Shown in pieces: positions 54,906 through 62,133 of a DNA stretch of 64,000 nt. The stretch comes from Bactericera cockerelli (taxonomy: Eukaryota; Arthropoda; Insecta; Hemiptera; Triozidae): assembly GCA_024516035.1 (NCBI GenBank), contig CM044959.1, positions 13,801,174 to 13,865,173 of the forward strand, written 5' to 3'. Position 1 is the first letter of the stretch; each line of letters starts with the position of its first letter. Below the pieces are notes generated by a model. It was not told the DNA's origin, made no database searches, and saw only the letters and a program-made list of their open reading frames with translations. The translations under genes and the position numbers were made by a program.

Positions 54906-55219
54906 TTAAAAATCAAACCATTGAGGCTCACAAAAAAAGAAGAAAATAAAGCAAATATTTACAAAATGTACAAAACATAGTTCACCAGCCGCCAGATTCT
55001 CGGCAGTCTGAAAACAGATTTATTTACAGCATAGACATGTACATAGTGGGTTCCGTCGGGACACTTGGAGTAATGTTGCTCCTGAGTCACTCTCAACACT
55101 ACTACGCTTGGTTTTATCAAAACTGGGAAGAAAACCGTGAGTCATTTGTGAGAAACCCATGAGTAAGATTGATTAGAATGCGTGATTTTTGATCACAATA
55201 ACGCAGAGGCTCAGGTTTT
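54906..55219. other. Unassigned spacer
   Basis: Nothing recognised. Confidence 0.4.
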
Positions 55220-55322
55220 ACTTCCGATAAATTTCTTATATTAGAAATCGGAAGTATTGTGTTCTTCGTTTTTGTAAAACAAAAATATTTTTTTTCTCCG
55301 ATTTCATTTTTTTTTTTTTCAT
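55220..55322 (+). repeat. Repeat family N
   Basis: ACTTCCGATAAATTTCTTAT, AGAAATCGGAAGTATTGTGT, TCTCCGATTTCATTTTT. Confidence 0.75.
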
Positions 55323-55343
55323 GTGGTGTGTATTTTTTTTTTT

Positions 55344-55562
55344 CAATTCGGGTTTAACGTCGTTTTCAACTGCATGGTCATAATCACGACGGGGATGTTA
55401 CCCTCCATTCGCCGGAAACTTACAAACCTGCTAACCACATTAACCTCACCCAGCCTGGGATGGGCTGGAATGCCAGCATCACGAAGTCTTCACTTCGCTG
55501 GACGTTGCTTACCTTCGGTGGTCCTACTAGAACCGGTGCATTCAACACGCCATCGACGCTTA
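55344..55562 (-). mobile_element. 5S-SINE family H
   Basis: In sense CGTCGATGGCGTGTTGAATG, ACCGGTTCTAGTAGGACCAC, AGCAACGTCCAGCGAAGTGA, central module, GACGTTAAACCCG and an A-rich tail. Confidence 0.9.
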
Positions 55563-55669
55563 TATAAAATGATCCCGTTTTAATATTTTAATATGTATTA
55601 CAATTAAATTAAAAGATTTAATATGAAAATTAAATAAAAAGTTTTAATTTGAAAAAGCCCTGAGATTGT

Positions 55670-55815
55670 TGTTGTAGCTAGCTTGGCTAGAGCTGGAGGG
55701 CGGATTGATAGTCTCCAGCCAACTTTATTTCAAAGTTGACTCGTCCTGAACCACATATTTCAATGTGCGATCAACCATCGCGCATTATGAGGAATTGGAC
55801 TTTTTCTTTATAAGC
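55670..55815 (+). repeat. Repeat family O
   Basis: TAGTCTCCAGCCAACTTTAT, CTGAACCACATATTTCAATG, GCGATCAACCATCG, GGACTTTTTCTTTATAAGCC. Confidence 0.75.
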
Positions 55816-55974
55816 CATTCCTAATCAGTACGAATGTTTCATTAATTACATAATTTAGTCATGTTTTTAATCAACGAATATGAATGAAAGATTTTTACTG
55901 TCCTGATTAAAATTATGCATGTAGATTTAATGTCCATATTATGTAGGTACATGTAGGTTTTGATTTAATTTTGT

Positions 55975-56243
55975 TATTTTGTCACACTCTTAGTGGATAG
56001 CCAAGCATTACGAAAAGCCATATCATAATTATTAGTTGTCAATATCCATATTCCTTCTCGTTATTCCACCACTGGTCGCTATCCATACAAATAGCTCCTC
56101 ATATTTTCTCGCGAGTTATAAGTGGATCGCGGACATCCAACTAAGGAGATGAAAAAAACCTACCCTGATGAGATTCGAACCCAGGACACCGTGAGTGCAA
56201 CACTGTAAACCTAGTGCGCTAGTCCACACGGGTGCAGTGACTT
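55975..56243 (-). mobile_element. tRNA-derived SINE, family I
   Basis: Diverged copy: TTAGTGGATAGCCAAGCATT, CCACTGGTCGCTATCC, GAGATTCGAACCCAGGACAC, tRNA-like head to GTGCAGTGAC. Confidence 0.8.
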
Positions 56244-56549
56244 ATTTGATCTACAGGGTGGGTATTAATAATATCTATATTTCGGTCCTTTATTGGCTTG
56301 TTCTAAAGGGGGTTCCTTCTCATTGAAATAAATGATATCAAATTTGCGTTCAAATTGCACTCTTGAAGAGGAACTTCCAAAAAGAAAAAAATCCCGTATT
56401 GAAAAATCCCAAAAAAATTCGTAACAATATAAAAGACATTACCTAATATTGTTAAGAAATCAGAGATAATTCTTCTTCACATTATACATTTTAGCAAATC
56501 CCGAGATGACTCAAACATGATTTCTTTATCAATATTATGTTATCATATT

Positions 56550-56556
56550 TATTTAT
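56550..56556 (-). terminator. Candidate ANAPC5 polyadenylation signal
   Basis: TTTATTTATC on plus gives GATAAATAAA on minus (AATAAA), just past the minisatellite that follows the ANAPC5 stop. It is the first such hexamer downstream. Confidence 0.4.
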
Positions 56557-56564
56557 CAACGTAA

Positions 56565-57010
56565 CGGATTAACATGTTGCACTCATCTTATCCCATAACA
56601 GATCATTAAGAGCTTGAACCCATCTCATAACAGACAACTAACAGCTTGAACTCATCTCATAACGGATGATTAACACCTTCAGCTCATCTCATAACGGACG
56701 ACTACCGGCTTGCACTCATCTCATAACAGATGATTAACAGTTCTAGCTCTTCTTTTAACGGATAATGGACAGCTTGAGCTCATCTCATATCGGATAATTA
56801 ACAGCTTGAACTAATCTCTTAATGGATGATTATCAGCTTGGAGCTCAACCCATAACGGACGACTAACAGCTTGCACTCATCTTGTAACGGATGATTAACA
56901 GTTTGCACTAATCTCTTAACGGATGATTAACAGCTTGAACTAATCTCTTAACGGATGATTAACAACTTGAGCTCATCTCTTAACGGATGATTAACAACTT
57001 GAGCTCATCT
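56565..57010. repeat. 32-bp minisatellite overlapping the ANAPC5 stop codon
   Basis: About 14 units of GATGAGCTCAAGCTGTTAAT plus CATCCGTTATGA (minus sense). The last 18 coding bases and the TAA of ANAPC5 form part of the first unit. Confidence 0.9.
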
Positions 57011-57083
57011 CGTCTAGCTTCCTGAACTCGAGGGAGTACTTGTAGAGTTCTGTGCTCCTGCCTATGTCCTCACACAGCATGGC
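56991..57083 (-). CDS. ANAPC5: ANAPC5 last exon
   Basis: Acceptor TTTGTTTCCAG then GCC ATG CTG. Encodes AMLCEDIGRSTELYKYSLEF, then RKLDEMSSSC and TAA at 56993-56991. The end differs from the longer tail I recall for vertebrate APC5, because the coding sequence runs into the 32-bp minisatellite. Confidence 0.8.
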   Translation of the reverse strand, partial: AMLCEDIGRSTELYKYSLEFRKLDEMSSSC

Positions 57084-57540
57084 CTGGAAACAAATAATAC
57101 AATGAAATTTTAGCAAACCATAATAATAATAATGATATCGCCTTATTTATACTGCCCGTTTAGAACTATTAAGTCCCATTATTTTAGCAGTAAGCCCAAG
57201 ATGTATTATTATGTGATAAAAATCCCAAATGGGAGGATAACTTGTCATCAATGGCACACCAGTTATACTTGTCACTGAAGTCAAGCAGCGTCCAGCCAGA
57301 TTACGATTTAGATGAGTGTCTATGAAACCTCGTGATGGTGGCTATTTTCGGCCCTACTCAGGCAGGGTGAGGTTAATTTGAGTAGCTGGTTTGTAAGTTT
57401 CCAGCGAATGGAGAGTAAAATCCCTGACATGAATGATATGATCATGCATCTGAAAGCGAAAAATGCAGTGGAAACAGTTAGGTTGGTTAGGGAAAAATAA
57501 ATTTATTAGAAAGCAAAAAATAATATGTCCGTATAATGTT

Positions 57541-57583
<43 letters not shown>

Positions 57584-60500
57584 TACCACAGATTACAAAC
57601 ATTCATATAATTACTGCATAAAATTAGTATTTTTTTTTTTTTTTTTTTTAATCATACCCTAATTTTATAATAATACTCTTTAGTTAAAATTAACCACCAG
57701 GCGAGGTTAATACTCAAAATATTATCTACCACCTAACCTTCAGAGTCATATTATTATGTGGACACAAACTCAAATTAATGAGGAAAAATTCATGCACGAG
57801 GTGAAATTCGAACTAACGGATCCCTACGCTACCTGGGTTACCAGACTAGCGCGTTAACCCCTTGACTACCAGGGCACCTCATCTTCTAGCTATAGCTTCC
57901 TGACACACTCACCTGCAAAAACACCACAGACTGAATCTTATGGATCACCCCCAGTCTCTTGAAAGTGTCCTTCACACGGTCCAGAGTTTTGACAATCTCC
58001 ATGAGAGCTTCTTCTCGCATTGGTCCGTTTGTTTCCTGTATGCTGTTTGCCTCGCACACCTAAGAAGGAAGTATAGTAGTGCTTTATTTAGACTGTCGGC
58101 TAACAGTTTAATATAGCACGTCTTTATTTACTGAAAAAAAATATGTGTTAGGGAAAAAAAAACAATAGTTCAATGAGTACAAATATATTACAATTATTAC
58201 ATGCTAATTGTTGAGGCAAGGAAGAAAGATTATATTTATTGATATACGGCCGTGTGACGACTTAAGTCACTTGACTACAAGGTCTGGCTCTATAGGATAT
58301 TATTTAACATGTTTTTTAAAAGATTTCAAAGAGAAAGTGGAATATTTTCATCTTCATTTTTATAAAAACGTCTTTGATTAATGCAAAAGAAGGTAATTCA
58401 TAGCACGAACTGAATCTTTTATTAAGATTTTTAAACTCATATCAATGATCTTCTTATTAGGGATTCGAAGATCACGCAACACTGAGAAGGTGAAAGAAGG
58501 TATTGCACCTCGTGCTCCAAATAAAGTCCTTCTCTTATATCCAGGTTTGTCTTAAATCCACTTCTCTTATATCTAGATTTGAGTGTATAATATCATGACT
58601 TACCAAGTAGAAGTACAAGGCGCTGGACTGATCATAGGCAGTGCCGTGGGCTAGCACAGTGACAATTCCTTACTTACCAAGTAGAAGTACAGGGCGCTGG
58701 CCTGATCATAGGCAGTGCCGTGGGCTAGCACAGTGACAATTCCTTACTTACCAAGTAGAAGTACAAGGCGCTGGACTGATCATAGGCAGTGCCGTGGGCT
58801 AGCACAGTGACAATTCCTTACTTACCAAGTAGAAGTACAAGGCACTGGACTGATCATAGGCAGTGCCGTGGGCTAGCACAGTGACAATTCCTTACTTACC
58901 AAGTAGAAGTACAAGGCACTGGACTGATCATAGGCAGTGCCGTGGGCTAGCACAGTGACAATTCCTTACTTACCAAGTAGAAGTACAAGGCGCTGGACTG
59001 ATCATAGGCAGTGCCGTGGGCTAGCACAGTGACAATTCCTTACTTACCAAGTAGAAGTACAAGGCACTGGACTGATCATAGGCAGTGCCGTGGGCTAGCA
59101 CAGTGACAATTCCTTACTTACCAAGTAGAAGTACAAGGCGCTGGACTGATCATAGGCAGTGCCGTGGGCTAGCACAGTGACAATTCCTTACTTACCAAGT
59201 AGAAGTACAAGGCACTGGACTGATCATAGGCAGTGCCGTGGGCTAGCACAGTGACAATTCCTTACTTACCAAGTAGAAGTACAAGGCACTGGACTGATCA
59301 TAGGCAGTGCCGTGGGCTAGCACAGTGACAATTCCTTACTTACCAAGTAGAAGTACAAGGCGCTGGCCTGATCATAGGCAGTGCCGTGGGCTAGCACAGT
59401 GACAATTCCTTACTTACCAAGTAGAAGTACAAGGCGCTGGCCTGATCATAGGCAGTGCCGTGGGCTAGCACAGTGACAATTCCATCCTCCATGAGACGCA
59501 ATGCCTGGTTTGTGAAACCTTTGTCATACTGAAACCAAAATAACATCAAAATCCATTATTAAAAAATTATCATATTTGTGTTGATATCTGTAGGATGTTA
59601 ACTTTACTTAGCATGTATTAATTAGTAAGGTGAGTTACGACTCACCTTACTAATTAATAACAATAAAAAATTGAAATCGGAGCAAAATTTTTTTTTTATA
59701 TACAAAAACAAACACAATACTTCCGATTTCTCGTATTAGAAATTTATCGGAAGTAATAGATTAAAGCGGAAGAGTATCATCCTTGCAGGATAAACAGAGT
59801 AGTGTATTGTATGGTACTTTCCGTACCTATTTGGGACGTCAAGATAAAATTTTCATGCCTTTTATTTATTTATTTATTTATTTAGAAACACTTTATTAGT
59901 AGAACATACAGACAAATTCAGACAAATAATGGGAAAAAGTAAATATAAAAATGACAATAATAATAATATAACACAAGAAAAAAAAAAAATAAAATATATA
60001 CATATGTCCTAACTAAAGGGCGGGGTTATTGCCTATGGCAATCTCTTCCACCCAACCCTTTTCCTTCTGTAGCCATGAAACAGCAGGTACTTTGGACGCC
60101 AGTGGTTTGTATTGTAACTTGCCCATTCCGTAGTAGGTTTCCTTACTACGGAATAGGCCACAGTGGAAGGTACATACAACATACCCCTTACAAAAAACTG
60201 TAACCAAGTTTGGTTCGAATCCGGGACCTTTCGTATGGAAAACGAGTATCTTACGACAGAGCAAGTCGTACGATTATAGTATCTTACCAGAAGATTGATA
60301 TGCTCTTGCCATGTAGGAGTAGTATTTGCAGTAGGGAGCTTGTGGTGACCTCATTAACCTCATTCATCCTGGGTTGGGTCGGAAATACTCACCAGAAGCT
60401 TGGCATGCTCAATGGTCGCCATGCAGAAGTAGTAGTTGAGATAGAACTCATTAACCTCACCCAGCCTGGGTTGGGTCGGAAATACTCACCAGAAGCTTGG

Positions 60501-62100
60501 CATGCTCGATGGTCGCCATGCAGAAGTAGTAGTTGAGATAGAACTCATTAACCTCACCCAGCCAGCCTCCATGGCGTAACGGTTGTGACTACTGCCCGTA
60601 GTCCAGAGATCCTGAGTTCGATTCCCGGTTGGAGCAGACTTTTCGCATAGAAAATGTGAAGCTGGCAAGTCGGGCCCTACCCAGGCTGGGTGAGGTTAAT
60701 GTGGGTAGCTGGTACGATTCCCAGCGAATGGAGGGTAGAAACCTGTCCTGTCTACCTCAAGTCAGGACGTTAAAACCAAATAGGATCAATGGACATGAAA
60801 GGAGCCTAGACATTGGATCTGGGCGTCCATATAATACTCTCACCACCGTGATTTAGGTATCAATACCTATCTCACGGACACGGAATTATTATTATTTACC
60901 TCACCCAGCCAGGGTTGGGTCGGAAATACTCACCAGAAGCTTGGCATGCTCGATGGTCGCCATGTCGGAAATACTCACCAGAAGCTTGGCATGCTCGATG
61001 GTCGCCATGTCGGAAATACTCACCAGAAGCTTGGCATGCTCGATGGTCGCCATGCAGGCGTAGTAGTTGAGATAGAACTCGGAGCCGGTGGTGACCGCCT
61101 TCATGAAGTGGTTGACGGCGGCGGAGCCGGTGCTCGCACACCTGTCCACTGGCACCTCGCTGGCGTACTGGCGGAGCAGAGGCATGCGGTCGCACCGGTT
61201 AGACTCGCACATGGTCGCCTTGCCTTGTGGGGGGGGATGCGACAAGAGTTTTCGGTCAAAAAAATATTCGTGTCACTGCACTGAGATCATAAATATAACA
61301 TAGAGGGAACCCGATGTATCAAGATTAGCGTCCAAGAGGGACCATCAGCTGATTTCAGAATCAGTGCCGGAGTTGTAGTAATTTTTCTCTCGCGAAAGAG
61401 TGGGTATCAAAACTACCTAATTCTTCTAAAATAATATTTTTACTTTTTTCATAGTTACCTTTTAGTTATTTTTGTCTTTGTTTCCTCTTTTACTTTCCTT
61501 ATTTTCTACTTATTATGTAATAAAATAAGACTTGGTATCTGACGTGAAAATTAAGGATGTTTAAATATCCGTCACTGCATGAGGTAAACAAAAAATTCAA
61601 ATAAATTGAACCAATCAGAGGCCAGGATTTGTTGAATGAGGGACCATCAGCTGTTCAAAGTTGGACGCATAAATTTGTTGAGTTCGAGATAGGTAAGGTT
61701 CCCTCTATGTTATATGATCTCAGTGTGTCACTGACAGACTTGAAAATCGTGGGGGACGTTAAACAGGTAGAAAATAACTTCCTAGAGGACTATAAACACA
61801 GAACGGACTTGCTAACCCTATCGAGCCTCGCTTGCTTGTAGTTTTCAAAGGATTTGATAGCTTAAAAAGAAAAAGTCCAAGTTCTCATGATGGTTGACTG
61901 GTTGATCGCACATAGAAATATGTGGTTCAGTCCGAGCCAACTTTCAACTAAGACGGCAGGAGACCATCACTACCCCCAGCAGCATCACTTCAACATCGGT
62001 AAATTATTATCAACATAATTCTGTGATAGTTAATTTACTATTATTACTATTTAACTCATTATTGGTCAACTACATGATACATTCAATAAAATAGGACATG

Positions 62101-62133
<33 letters not shown>

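Noticed and set aside
58599..59486. Possible CRISPR-like array (74-bp regular repeats)
   Set aside because: Units are contiguous exon-derived copies without variable spacers, in a eukaryotic intron.
60896..61245. Separate 99-114-residue genes on the minus strand
   Set aside because: They are an ANAPC5 exon read through its splice sites into intron repeats.
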